Shown: positions 1 through 11,167 of the stretch, piece after piece
Numbering within the stretch: the first letter of the stretch is position 1
Layout of the letters: the number at the start of each line of letters is the position of its first letter
Source: Molanna angustata
Lineage: Eukaryota > Arthropoda > Insecta > Trichoptera > Molannidae
Direction: 5' to 3'
Assembly: GCA_963576475.1 (NCBI GenBank)
Contig: OY754975.1
Span: 17,741,381-17,805,380, forward strand
Length of the DNA: 64,000 nt
Made by a program: the position numbers and the translations under genes
The notes under the pieces: model-generated
What the model was told of the DNA's origin: nothing
The model's database searches: none
Seen by the model: only the letters and a program-made list of their open reading frames with translations

Positions 1-993
1 TGTAACACATAAGATCCAACTGTCGATGGCGATAGTATGCATAGTTGAAGAATACGTACCAAACTATAAACACTTAAACACAAATAAAAAAATATTAAGA
101 TATTTTATTTTCTATATAAAACATGTAGATATGTATGTCAGGATAGGATAGTATGGAGGTCAGTCTGTTTTTCCTACCCAGAATATGTGAACAGCATGAT
201 GTATGTTTGTAGATTAAGTAGGTATCAAACTATTGAGTGAGATATTGTGTAGTGTTTACTGCCTTACAAATTTTATGATACGATGTTGTCACTAAATTCA
301 ATTCTTATAAAAATTGTTCCTATTTTTTATAGCAAATTAAATTTTCTAGTTGAGGTATTTCGGATTTTTTCGATATTTTTTAATACTTTGGAAATATAAG
401 CTCACATAAATAAATCACAAAAAATGTTTTTCTTAAAAAAATGTTTGAGAAAATCTAAAATTTTTTGAAAAAGTAAATTACAGATTTTGTATTTGTCTAT
501 ATTTATACCAATTTTTAGGGTTCTAGCTTATACGGCTTTTGAGATATATGGAAAAATAAATTAAAAATTAAAAAAATAATAACCCCTGACTGTAACAAAA
601 ATTATAAATTCTGAGTATAAAAGTTTTGTAGGCCTATAACTATCTATATATTCTGAAATTCTTGGGTCTGTAAATTGAGCGGATCAAAAGTTATAAGGGA
701 CGGACACACACAGACATATGGACACACAGACATACAGACACACTAAATGTTCTACTCCGAATACTGAGTATATCCGTATATATATAACATAATATAGACC
801 CCGCATACAAATCTCGCGTATCTTGGCTTGATACTTTGTTGACATGTTAAGAGAATAAAATTCTCTTGAACAAATCGACAGTTGGAGAAGTCTGTAATGT
901 AAGTGTTTGTAAATAAAAGAAATGTCAATGTTTTTGTTTGTTGATAATTTGAATGTTTGTTTTTAGTTGTATGATTAAATGATAAGCAGGTAA
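1..993. other. AT-rich sequence without a recognisable gene
   Basis: No open frame of credible length or known domain is visible. Around 690-750 the sequence is rich in GACACACAGACA-type words, which are common in decayed insect repeats, but I cannot assign a family. Confidence 0.5.
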
Positions 994-1263
994 ATGAGAT
1001 TAGATCAGCTCTGGTTCATATTGAATAGTAAACTAAAAATGAGATTAGATCAGCTCTGGTTCATATTGAATAGTAAACTAAAAATGAGATTAGATCAGCT
1101 CTGGTTCATATTGAATAGTAAACTAAAAATGAGATTAGATCAGCTCTGGTTCATATTGAATAGTAAACTAAAAATGAGATTAGATCAGCTCTGGTTCATA
1201 TTGAATAGTAAACTAAAAATGAGATTAGATCAGCTCTGGTTCATATTGAATAGTAAACTAAAA
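994..1263. repeat. 45-bp tandem repeat, six identical copies
   Basis: The unit begins ATGAGATTAGATCAGCTCTG and repeats six times with no difference visible by eye. Because 45 is a multiple of 3, one frame stays open through the array and reads as six copies of a 15-residue peptide beginning MRLDQLWFILNSKLK; the other five frames have a stop in every unit. No promoter, signal peptide or homology supports a real protein. The perfect identity points to recent expansion or homogenisation. Confidence 0.95.
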
Positions 1264-2292
1264 AATTATGTATAAAAATCCAGCAGAAAGTAGGTACGTA
1301 TTTTTTCGGTACGTTCAAAAAATTTGAAGCACATTCCGAAGCAGATTATAGTAAAAGAGCAAAACAAAGATGAACAATTAAAATACGTACAGAATGTTTC
1401 ACTGTTTTTTCTTCCATTGCTGGATGATGAACTCATATTAATGAAATCTGTAAAATTGAATACTAAAGTCACAACACTTTTTTTTATTCAATTCATATTA
1501 AATTAGCCTACATATTTCACGGTTCACTTTTTTCACTCTAAATAAAAAAAAAACGAAAACAGATAAATCACAAAAAAACAAGATAAAATAATTGTATTAC
1601 ATAGAGTTATTTAAAGAAAAAAATTAAACATTTTTTGCTACAAACACATGTCATATTCAATTAGTAAAAATTAATTTTTATGTTAATATTACTTTAATCA
1701 CGAAATAAACTGTAAAGATTATTTCAACTGAAAAAACACTTTTAGGAGATTCATTAAAACTGACACACATCGTAGGAGTTTAAATTGACTCGTTCAGAGA
1801 TGCTACGTGTGAAACTGAATCATTCTGAGAAATTTTTGTTTTTTTTTTTGCCGTAAACGGTTTAATTTTAAAATTTTGACATTAAACACAGAACCTTGGC
1901 GATAAATTTATTAAGACGATAAGATAAACACCTTAGATAACATCGTTGTAAAATGTGAAGTAGTCATGTATAAAAAAACAAAGAAGACTAAATTATATTC
2001 GTTATCTTTCATTAATATGCAAGTATGTAAAGTGATATTAAATGTAACTTATACGGAATTTGATATTATGTAATTTATAACACGTTGATTGCATATCGAA
2101 TTAGTTGGTGATTAGACTTGTTTATCATTAATTTAGTTATATTATAAATCGTTTTCAGATTATTTTATACAACCTGATGAAAATAGCTCTTCCAAAAAGT
2201 ACTCATGGTTCTGCCAGATAGTTTTATAGGGATTGTTAAAACGGTGCCACTATTTTTACGAACGGAATTGGCGGGAAAAGCATTTTCCCACC
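1264..2292. other. AT-rich sequence without a recognisable gene
   Basis: Only short accidental open frames occur. No repeat family could be named. Confidence 0.5.
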
Positions 2293-2616
2293 AAAAAGTG
2301 TCTATTTACACGACAAACTTTCTGACGTCGTCTATGTTTTAAGGTCATTTATAACCATAGAAAGCGCAGATAAATCAAAATACAAAAATATTTACCTTTG
2401 TCATTTTTTCATAGGTCATAAAAATGCATCATGGAAACCAACTTGAAGAAAAAATAAATAATATTGGCATCTTATTACATTAACTTAATTTTATAAATCA
2501 TTTTTTATAAGTATAAACAAAGGTAAATATTTTTATAACTTGATTTATCTGCGTTTTCTGTGGTTATTTTTGGTTTTTGTCTATGGTTGAGTCGTGTAAA
2601 TAGTCGTAGCCTTTTT
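2293..2616. mobile_element. Fold-back MITE-like element
   Basis: The two ends are long imperfect inverted repeats. AAAAAGTGTCTATTTACACG near 2293 pairs with CGTGTAAATAGTCGTAGCCT near 2593-2612, and GCAGATAAATCA near 2366 pairs with TGATTTATCTGC near 2541. The arms cover roughly 110 bp each around a short middle. There is no coding capacity. The superfamily is unknown because no clear target duplication was found. Confidence 0.7.
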
Positions 2617-2649
2617 AAAAACTTATAACAGATTAGATTTTAAAAAGAT

Positions 2650-2779
2650 CAGCCCCCTTAGACAACGTGTCATTTGTCAGCTACCTAGTCACGTGACTGG
2701 CAACTGTTACTTCCATACATTGAGTTATCTTTTCTTGTTTCTTTTCTTGAGCTATATGACACGTTGTCTAGAGAAGCTG
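2650..2779. mobile_element. Palindromic MITE, family P, copy 1
   Basis: The ends are inverted repeats built on TAGACAACGTGTCAT on the left and ATGACACGTTGTCTA on the right, each next to a CAGC-type terminus. The centre contains the palindrome CACGTG. A second member lies at 51894-52062, where nearly the whole element folds back. It has no coding capacity. Confidence 0.75.
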
Positions 2780-3146
2780 TACAGTCACCATAGATATATC
2801 TTTAACAAAAACACAAGATTTCATAAAAAAAATCTTAGGTTTCTGGGTTTATGAAAATACATAAATACGATTTAAACACAGGAGCACGAAATGGGTGTGA
2901 ATAGGATTTTCTGAACAAAAAATTTTTATACAAAGTAAAAACAAATGATATAATTAAAAAAAATCATGTCGATGTAACGGGAAAAATAAAAAGCAACATT
3001 GACTTTTGCTAAATGTTTTTTTTTTATATAATAAAAGAGTTTCTTCAACAATATTGTGAAATAATTTCTCTGGATACCATGCAGGAAATCGAAAAACTGT
3101 AAGAGCTGGGCAATCGAAAATACAAAAGGCAACAAAATATCACACA

Positions 3147-3361
3147 TATTTCAGCAATGAGGTTCATGATCATTTCAGCAATGAGGGTCATGATCATTTC
3201 ACCAATGAGGTTCTGAATTTAGCCAATTTAGGTGAAACGAAACTTGTTTATAGGTGTAAACGCAAGTGTCGTGTTTCATTTTATAAGATAATGCACACCC
3301 ACACCCTATCGCTGGATACCTCAAATTGTGGGATATGACGTGATTGTATGAATGAATGAAT
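3147..3361 (+). repeat. ATGAA-tailed dispersed repeat, copy a
   Basis: This family ends with TGTGGGATATGCCGTGATGG followed by an ATGAATGAATGAA tail. In this copy the 5' part contains three 24-bp tandem units of the CATTTCAGCAATGAGG type (3165-3230). Related copies lie at 4420, 25398 (minus), 35929 (minus, partial), 52679 (partial) and 54208. The short length and simple tail fit a SINE or the 3' end of a LINE. No RNA polymerase III boxes were recognised. Confidence 0.75.
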
Positions 3362-3744
3362 TATTTAAAAAGTTATTTTTGGAGACCGAACGAATTTTGA
3401 GGAATTTCATATCAAAAAGCGACTGAGAGTTAATTAATTTGTTATGAAACACGAATAGTTGTTAATGTTTTCCCCACGAATCGATTAAGAACTGATTAGA
3501 AGGTTGAAAGCTCGTGTGTGTGTAATATATTCAGCACGTGTTACGGTTTGGTTTGTGCAATACCACACCGTGGCTGAGTACGGTGGCGGTTAAAACGCTT
3601 CAGACAGAGGAATATTGAAATTTTGTAATATATATTAACCAAGTTGAGACACAATCACTAAGTTATATTACATCAAGGAAAGGCTTCGTTTTTGACAGAC
3701 TTTATATCTCAAAAGAGATGAATTTGGAATATATATGTATTAAT

Positions 3745-3860
3745 AACCGGGAAATCAGACACTTACAGGGCTTACGACCTGTTTTCGGCCTGTTTACCTG
3801 ATCACTTTAAGTGATTGCGCAACGTTCAGCAATTATGCCTATTTATTGAGATCCCTTATC
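3745..3860 (+). repeat. Dispersed repeat, copy 1 of 2
   Basis: This shares CAGGGCTTACGACCTG, TGATCACTTTA, GCGCAACGTTCA and AATTATGCCT with 6705-6840 in the same orientation and order. No coding sequence. Family unknown. Confidence 0.8.
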
Positions 3861-4419
3861 GATTCAAATTTTGAAAATTATTTGCACTTTTGTATGTTGA
3901 TTGACGACGAAACATTTTTAAGATGCAATCTATTGTGAAATTAATTTTTTATCTTTCAATCAATTATTCATGGTGGAATTCCATTTCAATTTTTTTATAC
4001 TTTTTTTATTATTCCACTATTTATAAACAATAGGCTAATCATATTTTTAAGTAGTTTTATTGTGAAATTGGTTCACGTGTGCCCCATTTCTCAGTTCTCC
4101 GATACATATATATTCAAACTTTTTCTCTGTTGAGATATAAACATAGATTTTATTTTACTTAGAAAACAATCAAATCGACAAAATTTTTAATACTTAAAAG
4201 AAGTTAAGTAAATTATATATAGGTAGGTACATTAATTTCTAAAGTAAAATAGAAATCAAATCAATTACTTGTTTTACTTAGATTTTATTTAATAAGCGGT
4301 ATTTTCATGTTAAAATGACAATAGTGAATAACTGAGAATGTATTAATATCATCTTATTTTGAATTTATTTTTAATAAAACTGGCTAGATTTTTTTTTACA
4401 ACAGGCAATAATTATAACA

Positions 4420-4607
4420 TCTCACATAGTTCAGCAATGAGGTTCACCACCCATTCTGAATATAGTGCCTAAGCTAAGGTGAGACGAGACTGGTGTGTGG
4501 GTATAAACAGATATGTTGTGCTCCCTTTTATAAGGCAATGCACACCCGCACACCTTTCGCTGGTTACCCCACATTGTGGGATATGCCGTGATGGTATGAA
4601 TGAATGA
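4420..4607 (+). repeat. ATGAA-tailed dispersed repeat, copy b
   Basis: This is the most complete copy. It runs from AGTTCAGCAATGAGGTTCAC through GGTGAGACGAGACTGG and CACACCCGCACACC to TGTGGGATATGCCGTGATGG, and ends in ATGAATGAA. It serves as the reference for the other copies. Confidence 0.8.
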
Positions 4608-4617
4608 AATAAGTTTT

Positions 4618-4745
4618 GACAAAAGAGCTGTTTATTTCTCACGCAAATATTGCTTCTCTGGGCAGGAAACACTGGTTAGTTGGAAGAAATCCCTATAAAA
4701 CTCGCAACTTGCGCAGGGTGCAAGGAAGTGTTCAATATTATTATT
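4618..4745 (+). mobile_element. SINE family 2, body and LINE-like tail
   Basis: It contains CTCACGCAAATATTGCTTCT, CTGGTTAGTTGGAAGAAAT and GGGTGCAAGGAAGTGTTCA in the same order as the minus-strand SINE at 18716-18931. The tRNA-like head is missing, so this is a 5'-truncated copy. It ends in an ATT/ATC-rich simple tail. Confidence 0.75.
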
Positions 4746-5021
4746 ATCATTAGAATAAAATATATATAGTGTTTAAAATATATAAAAACTGTATTTGTGA
4801 CGTCTATGGTAATTTTGTTGTGATTTTTTTGATTAATTACGTCCTCGGAAACTACATTATCTAATACTATCAGATGGTATTATACGCTTTTTGGAAATCA
4901 TAAAGTTCGTGTGATTTTTGAACATTTTTTTTTTAAATTATAAATATCTATACAAAAAAACCTCAACGAACGGTTAAGTAAAACATTAAATTTAAACTTG
5001 GATTTTATTTAACATAATTCT

Positions 5022-5480
5022 TCTCCTTCTTCGATGGCGCTACAGCCCAAATCGAGCCTTGGCCTCCGATAACTTTCGTCTCCATGCAATCCTGTCCTCT
5101 GCTGCCACTTCCCAGCTCCTCTCCTGGAGAAGATTAGCCGCATCCTTTCTGATCTCATCTTCCTACCCTTCTTCTCTCATCCGGGTGTCCAGTCATGATT
5201 CGTTTCGGCACCCGTGAGGTTGGCATTCGTTGTACATGTCCAGCCCATCTCAGCCTAAGTAATTTCATGTGCGTTGAGATACTTGGGGTCTGATATATGT
5301 TGTACAACTCATCGTTACGTCTAATGCGCCATTCATCGCCATCCTTCACGGGGCCCCATAATATTCTACGTTGTACCATTCTTTAAAAGGTGTCCAGCGT
5401 TTCAGACATCTTCGACGTTATGGTTAATGTCTCGCATCCATATGCCAACACTGTTCTGACTATGGTCTTGTAGAGTGTGA
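5022..5480 (-). pseudogene. RTE-like LINE reverse transcriptase C-terminus, decayed
   Basis: The minus strand encodes pieces typical of the region downstream of the palm in RTE-type LINEs: a YKTIVRTVLAYGCET-like segment, then RRILWGPVKDGDEWRIR, then LRWAGHVQRM and a VPKRI segment. A stop lies in the segment just before RRILWGP, so the frame is broken. The catalytic YADD and the endonuclease are absent, making it a 5'-truncated remnant. The remnants at 11004-11345 and 46980-47240 encode the same protein region. Confidence 0.8.
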
Positions 5481-5530
5481 CTTTTGTTTTACGATGGGCA
5501 CTGCGAGATTTGAAAACAGGTAGCAATGAA

Positions 5531-6704
5531 AAATATTTAATATAATTACATATGTTTTATTTATATATTTTAAATATTTTGTACACATTGCTTGCTGACG
5601 ATTAGAGTATTCCATTTCAATTAAAAAAAACATATATAATACGCTTAGATTATAATTATATGATACAGATACCTAGTCAGCGCAATGAAAGTATGACAAC
5701 AAAAACTAAGAACTATGTTCTGAGTTTCACTCGCCCGGCCGTATACGTACACCTACCGATCTACCGCCTCACACACACATGTAAAAAAAACTTGGCATAC
5801 ATTTGAATTCGAAATTTGTACTACACGCGGATTCTGTACCTTATAATTCTATGATAATTCGTAAAAAACATGTACGACACCTACCAATTTATGTGAATAA
5901 AATATATATTGAAAAATATAAAACAAAAACAATAAAAAAGGAGGGCAAAAAAGGGGGACAAGGATATGATAAGAATACAAATTTAAGTGTTATTAAGGAA
6001 TGTTAATGTTAACTCGAAGTTGCGATAATTGCGAAAGTTGTAATAATTATATAAGCTTGAAAACTTTTGAGAAAAAAAAAGTCTTTAAATTTATGTGACG
6101 CTTCGGGAAAAGTTTCTTTGGAAAAGTTAGTTGCTCAAATACAACGCGTCGAGCAGCGGTTTAGACGCATCGCACAATGTGAAATTGTAAACTGAATCAT
6201 GAACAACACTTTTAGAAACAATATACTGGACACGCGATGCGCACTTGTACTACATTCAAATCGCCACCGTTACTGTGTTATATAAATCAACGTCGGAAAA
6301 ATATGGCAATAAAATTGTGTGACATATTATCTTAATTGTTTGTTTGCGCACAAAGTGTTTAGTTATCTTGATTTCAGGCAAATAAACCTCATAGCTAACG
6401 TGCGACTGTTTGTATGTATGTATTTTTATTTCCCGATTTTTCATATATTTTTAACAATTACCACGTTTCTGATTCAAAAAAGGGACACGCAATAAAATGA
6501 TATAATTATTCGACATATAAACTATATCACACAAAAATGTTGAAATTCATAAAAATGGGTTCAAAAATATTGAAAAAAATGTATGAATACTTTTTAATTA
6601 TTCCACGTCAATGTAAATAAAATGAAGTAATTAAAATGATATTTAATTTTTAACAGATTATTAATTATCTAAATAGAGACGAAGTTGGAATATTTACTGT
6701 AGGA
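5531..6704. other. AT-rich sequence without a recognisable gene
   Basis: Nothing could be assigned on either strand. Short open frames near 5803 and 6256 have no domain or biased composition. Confidence 0.5.
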
Positions 6705-6840
6705 GAACCGGGAAATCAAGGCACCTACAGGGCTTACGACCTGTCATCGGCTGGTTTACGTGATCACTTTATGCGCTTGCGCAACGTTCACCAATTATGC
6801 CTTTTTAATGAGATCCCTATCAATTCAATTTTGAAAGTTC
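6705..6840 (+). repeat. Dispersed repeat, copy 2 of 2
   Basis: Same family and orientation as 3745-3860. Similarity may continue weakly to about 6980, where both copies have a CATCTATTG-type word. Confidence 0.8.
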
Positions 6841-7083
6841 TATATATTGTAATACTGAAATTCTTTTCGCTTGAAAATAAGGAATTTTTACTACAGCCAT
6901 CTATGTGTGCAATTATGAACAACATTCTTATTATTTTTTATTTATTTTTGTTGTAACACCATCTATTGAGAGAATTGGTTTTTTGTAAATAATGAGAGCA
7001 ACAATTCTTATACTTTTTTAATTTAATTTTTAGTTGAAAGGGTCAAAGACGTAGAAAAGGTTGAAATCAGAGAAAAGCCAATT

Positions 7084-7345
7084 TATTTGTCTTGGGGACA
7101 ATAAAAAGGACATAACGAGAGAATGAAAGGTAAAGAAGTAAAACGATAGTGAATGCACCGAGGCAGTTTGGACATATTGAAAGAATTAACGAGGAACGGC
7201 TGACCAAAAAAATATATATACAAAGTTGTAAGAAAAAGAGTGAAAAGCAGGGTAAGCCTTAGAAAGGTATGGAATGATAATGTGAACAATCTATTGAGCA
7301 TGAATATGAATAATCGACTACCATGTATGTATGAAACGATGAATG
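7084..7345 (+). pseudogene. LINE C-terminal fragment
   Basis: A short plus-strand stretch reads RQFGHIERINEERLTKKIY, the FGHxxRxxxxRLxKK signature found near the C-terminus of RTE-type reverse transcriptases. The frame then breaks. A similar fragment is at 54740-54870. The opposite-strand fragment at 7385-7540 may belong to a separate insertion. Confidence 0.55.
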
Positions 7346-7384
7346 AATTGTAATTGACTGCAGGATCTGTTACTGAAACATATT

Positions 7385-7540
7385 ATATTATGATGTTTTT
7401 CTTTCTTTCTTCCTCAGCCGTTTTTAATCCATCGTTGGATATAGGCCTCCCCCTTGCTCCTCCACATGTCTCTATTCTGGGCACATTGCATCCAATTTAC
7501 TCCCACAGTCTTTCTGATGTCATCCGACCATCTAGCCTAT
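7385..7540 (-). pseudogene. LINE C-terminal fragment
   Basis: Read on the minus strand, the sequence gives a RWSDDIRKTVGVNWMQCAQ-like peptide followed by a RDMWRSKGEAYIQRW-like peptide. This matches the terminal RWxDDI...W...A.DR..W...GEA...RW pattern of RTE/BovB-type LINE proteins common in insects. Nothing upstream of that tail is preserved. Confidence 0.7.
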
Positions 7541-8644
7541 ATATTATGATGTTATATTTTTTATATTGCAACCGATGGTACTTTTAACTAGTTGTTAAAT
7601 TGTTATTTTAGATGTATCACTGCAATGTTTAGCAGTAAGTCTTTCAAACATTTATAAATAACTAAGAAGCTTGAACAACCGACAAGCATGTAAAAGACGA
7701 TGCATGAATTTAAAGGTACCCATGAATGTGTGCTAAAATAGAGGCGTATGGCGCTCGGTTCCCTCTGCCTACCCCATTACAGATATGGCGTGATGGTATG
7801 TATATAATTTATTTGTAACCTTTGATGAAACTATTCAGTCTTTTGGTTAAAGAAGTTAACAAAATAAATAAAATTAGGTGCAATCAAATGTCATCCATCT
7901 TAAATTATCAAATATTTACCTGAACGAATGAATGAATGAATGAATAATATATTTCCAATAGTATATAATAAATATTACAATGGCACAAAATTACAATTTA
8001 ATTTATACCTGATTACATTTTTTTCACATATTTGGAAATTTTACTGCCTCGCTAGACATAGACTCCTATACAATAAAAAAATATTTGATAACTTCAAAGT
8101 TATATCATTTGAATATTTTCATATTTATATGCAACATTAGCTGAAATACAGATTATTTCACCAATAAAATATAAAAAAAAAAATAAAAATATGTAATATT
8201 TTACGTGTGAATTCGTAATTGGAATTGGATTCGGCATTTATAATAAAAAGATTATATGCAAAATCTTATGTAATATTTCTGTAAATTTTCCAACAAATAA
8301 AATAATAATTTTGAGTGAAGTGAAATTTTTTTAATTCTGAAATATGGGAGAATTATAAGTTTTTAATTATGAAATATGGAAGAGTAAAATAATAAAAAAA
8401 ATTTAATAATATTAAATATCACAGTGTAGTGTTTGTTTAAGATGACTACTATAAAAATGTGTCGTTGTTTTATTACTTTAATATGTATATTCAAAGATTT
8501 AATTAAGATTAGACGGGTATTTGCCTGTGTTTTTGTGTTCATGTATTTATGTGTTCATTTCATCAAAATGACGTCAAATGAAGTATTGTACCTACATACA
8601 TATTTGCTAAAGAAAAGGTAACTCTCAACTCCCATGTTACACTG
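7541..8644. other. AT-rich sequence; short TGAA microsatellite
   Basis: A short (TGAA)n run is at 7925-7946. The word GATATGGCGTGATGGTATG near 7782 is a decayed end of the ATGAA-tailed repeat family. No gene was seen. Confidence 0.5.
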
Positions 8645-8715
8645 GTGAATAGTTAACATTTGAGCTGGGGTCCTAGGTACGATCCCCAGCAGAGTAGAAT
8701 TTAATTGAAAATATA
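8645..8715 (+). mobile_element. SINE head fragment
   Basis: GAGCTGGGGTCCTAGGTACG leading into ATCCCCAGCAGAGTAGAA resembles the B-box half of a tRNA-like SINE head. It is similar to the head at 18850-18931 read on its own strand. The rest is lost. Confidence 0.5.
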
Positions 8716-8817
8716 ATTTCAACCGTGATTTTTGTTTTCCTGTCTTTCCTGGACTAGAAGCAGAAATTGAAAGAAATTTATATTACAATACAATACAAAA
8801 AGTGCTCCATAATGCAT

Positions 8818-9290
8818 AATGTGACGTTTTGTATGCTTGGCTTCGAAGTGACTCGGCAAATTTCGAAGTAACACGAAGCCAAACGACTGTGTAAGACTTC
8901 GTCCCACACGACGATGTCGCGCCGCGCCGGACTGATTTGGAGTGTGTGCGAGTGAGACGAAAGGAGAAGCGGGCAGTTTGAACGGCATTTCTTTGATTTG
9001 TGTTCAAAAAGGGAGTTTGATGTGTTCTGTCAAGGTTCTGTCCTATAATATTTTTTCCAAAATACAAAAGGATGTGCCAAAACCAGAGTGGAAAAACTTT
9101 GTCAAGCTTAGAGATGCATTGCAAAAATAATACTTAAGAAACCTTTTGATTATCATACCGAAAACCTTTACAACGTGTTCAAACATACTCAAAATAGATA
9201 TGAAAAAATACATCATAAATTATGGACGGTCAGAACAAACATAAATACTGAGTTTTCAAAAATAATCACTAAAATAATTCGTTATTAAAA
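8818..9290. other. CpG-richer block, unidentified
   Basis: The 8830-8990 stretch is clearly richer in CpG and GC than its surroundings (for example CGATGTCGCGCCGCGCCGG). It contains a small inverted repeat, TTGGCTTCG with CGAAGCCAA. Beyond it lie a short plus-strand frame with FSKIQKDVPKPEWKNFVKLR (about 9050-9110) and, in another frame, an open run at 9133-9287. I do not recognise a protein. It could be a decayed coding sequence or a transposon terminus. Confidence 0.3.
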
Positions 9291-9741
9291 TGTTTAATAA
9301 CATTTGTAACTATCCCGTATTATATGATTGCGATGCTCTTTAAGTAACACATAAAAATATTTGATTTGATTTGGGATGCATGTGATTCATATCAACTACA
9401 ACAACGTAGTTAACTAGTCATTTTTCTATAGTTTTGAAATGAAAAATCGTGTCGGAGATTGAATTGATGATAGGTATTATGGCGGACATTAGGACCTGGT
9501 TTATCTATTTTGTGTGAGCTTACACCTTTTATGATGTTTGTTGAATTGGTGGTTGTGAATGCAGAATATTGTGATTGTGTGCCTATTTAATGTGGAACTG
9601 GAACAATCACCTGGTTTATAATTGCTTATATTGTCACAAAAATTGCTAGCCCTAGAACGGGATTTCCAAGTTGGGCAGCATTAATCTACTTTTTGTTATC
9701 ATTGTATATATGGTATGATTATTCTTGTCTCCGAAGTTCTC

Positions 9742-9805
9742 TTCCATGTATCATGATCATTATATATATATTACAATATATATATAATGATCATGATACA
9801 TGGAA
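9742..9805. repeat. Perfect 29-bp hairpin at a LINE 5' end
   Basis: TTCCATGTATCATGATCATT followed by TATATATAT is mirrored exactly after a 6-base loop. The right arm runs straight into the 5'-truncated LINE copy A. This looks like a snap-back copy made when reverse transcription of that LINE ended. Confidence 0.8.
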
Positions 9806-10084
9806 AATCTTTAAATATATACAGATATTTAAAGATCATTTCATAAGAAATTTATATCCAACCACTAATTCAAGAAAACATCCAAGAAGAAAGACAAACA
9901 TTGATATACCATTATTAAAAACGACTACCGGCCAGCTCCATTATACATACCAAGGTGTTAAATGGTTTAATGAGCTGACCGGTAAATATAAATTAAATAC
10001 AACTGATTTTGATAACTATAAAAATGCTGTTAAGTCTCTATTTATTTTATAACTTTCTAATGGAATTGTTTAATATTTAATTTA

Positions 10085-10148
10085 TTTTAATTGCATGTTT
10101 TTTTCTGCTCTGTATTTTAATTGCATGTTTTTTTCTGTTCTTTATTTT
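10085..10148. repeat. Tandem duplication of about 33 bp inside a LINE 3' UTR
   Basis: TTTTAATTGCATGTTTTTTT occurs twice in a row, each time followed by a CTG(C/T)TCT word. Confidence 0.85.
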
Positions 10149-10224
10149 TCTTTTGATATTGTGTACATTATTGGTTTTTGATGAATTATGATAATGAAGA
10201 TTAATTTTTAGTTTATATAGGAAT

Positions 10225-10261
10225 CCCCCCCAAACCACGAGTATAAGCTCTTTTTGGGGGG
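10225..10261 (+). other. Candidate LINE 3'-UTR RNA hairpin (copy A)
   Basis: A run of seven C and AAA pairs with TTT and six G around an inner GAG/CTC stem. The equivalent place in the related LINE (25848-25888, minus) pairs with different bases in the outer stem but keeps the inner CACGAG...CTC. LINE 3' hairpins in other families are recognised by the element's own reverse transcriptase; that role is inferred here. Confidence 0.6.
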
Positions 10262-10380
10262 TAATATGAATAAAATATTTTTTGTGTATGCTATTATAAG
10301 TATTTAAATTGTTAAATTGTTATATTTTATTTCTATATATATAAATAAATAAATAAAAAAAAAAATAAAAAAAAATATAA

Positions 10381-11003
10381 TTAATATGTTTGAACTGAAT
10401 TGGAACCAAAAAGGATCGCGATCAAATAAGCTTGAATAAATCTTGTGCTAAAAAGACCAAGGTATGAAAATATGTAACCATCCGTAGTAAACCCAAGTTT
10501 GTTGTAAAAGTTACGATTAAATATTGTTGCACGCGTCAGCGTTTTATAAATGGAAACCAAACAGAATAGTAATTTTAGTTTACATGCAAACGATTTTCAC
10601 AAAAGTTTGTTGGTTGTAATTGAATAGGTATTGTTCAAACTCCAGCATGAAATATTGTCAACTCACCAGGAATAAATAATAACGAACACATTTTTATTAA
10701 TAACACGTAAATGTTTGTTCTGATGCAATGGAGAGTTGTTTTTGTGATTTTGATGAGTAATTGTATGAAAAATATTTTATTTTATTTTATTTTATAGAGT
10801 ACAAACAGTCATATCTACAATATATAAACACGAATGAGTTACCAAAATATAGACCAGTGAAGACTCTTGATATTACCAATTTTAAATTAATTTCATTTTT
10901 AAATGATAAAAAATAATTATTCAATTAATAAACAAACAATTTAATCAAGTAATAAAAAATACATAAACATAAAAAAATATGAGTTTCATCATCATCTGTG
11001 GCT
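10381..11003. other. AT-rich sequence without a recognisable gene
   Basis: A (TTTTA)n run at about 10779-10796 resembles the tail of SINE family 1. Nothing else could be assigned. Confidence 0.45.
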
Positions 11004-11165
11004 CTACAACCCAGGTCGGGTCTTAGCCTTCTGCAGAACTCGCCTCCATGACTGTCGATCCTGTGACGCATTACGCCAGTTATGGATGCTGATGTTTTTT
11101 GCATCCTTCACTACTCCGTCCAGCCATCGAAGCTTCGGCCTTCCAACTTTCCAGGTGCTGAGAAG
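11004..11165 (-). pseudogene. RTE-like LINE, terminal part (minus half of an inverted copy)
   Basis: The minus strand reads GRPKLRWLDGVVKDAKNI, then NWRNASQDRQSWRRVLQKAK and a stop, the canonical end of RTE-type LINE proteins. The part that normally precedes GRP is found on the opposite strand directly beside it (11168-11345). The two halves together form one interrupted copy. Confidence 0.8.
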
Positions 11166-11167
11166 GA

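Larger units (their letters stand above)
9806..10380 (+). pseudogene. LINE copy A: reverse transcriptase C-terminus and 3' UTR
   Basis: The open frame ending at 10052 has the C-terminal pattern of CR1/Jockey-group LINE proteins: a basic RKHPRRKTNIDIP stretch, then YQGVKWFNEL and a final hydrophobic-basic helix. It closely resembles the C-terminus of the split LINE at 25993-26080 plus 32038-32622 (IPLLKTT with IPLLRTT, GVKWFNEL with GTKWFNEL). The 3' UTR carries the hairpin at 10225-10261 and ends in an AT-rich (AAATA)n tail near 10380. The polymerase core and endonuclease are missing. Confidence 0.75.
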
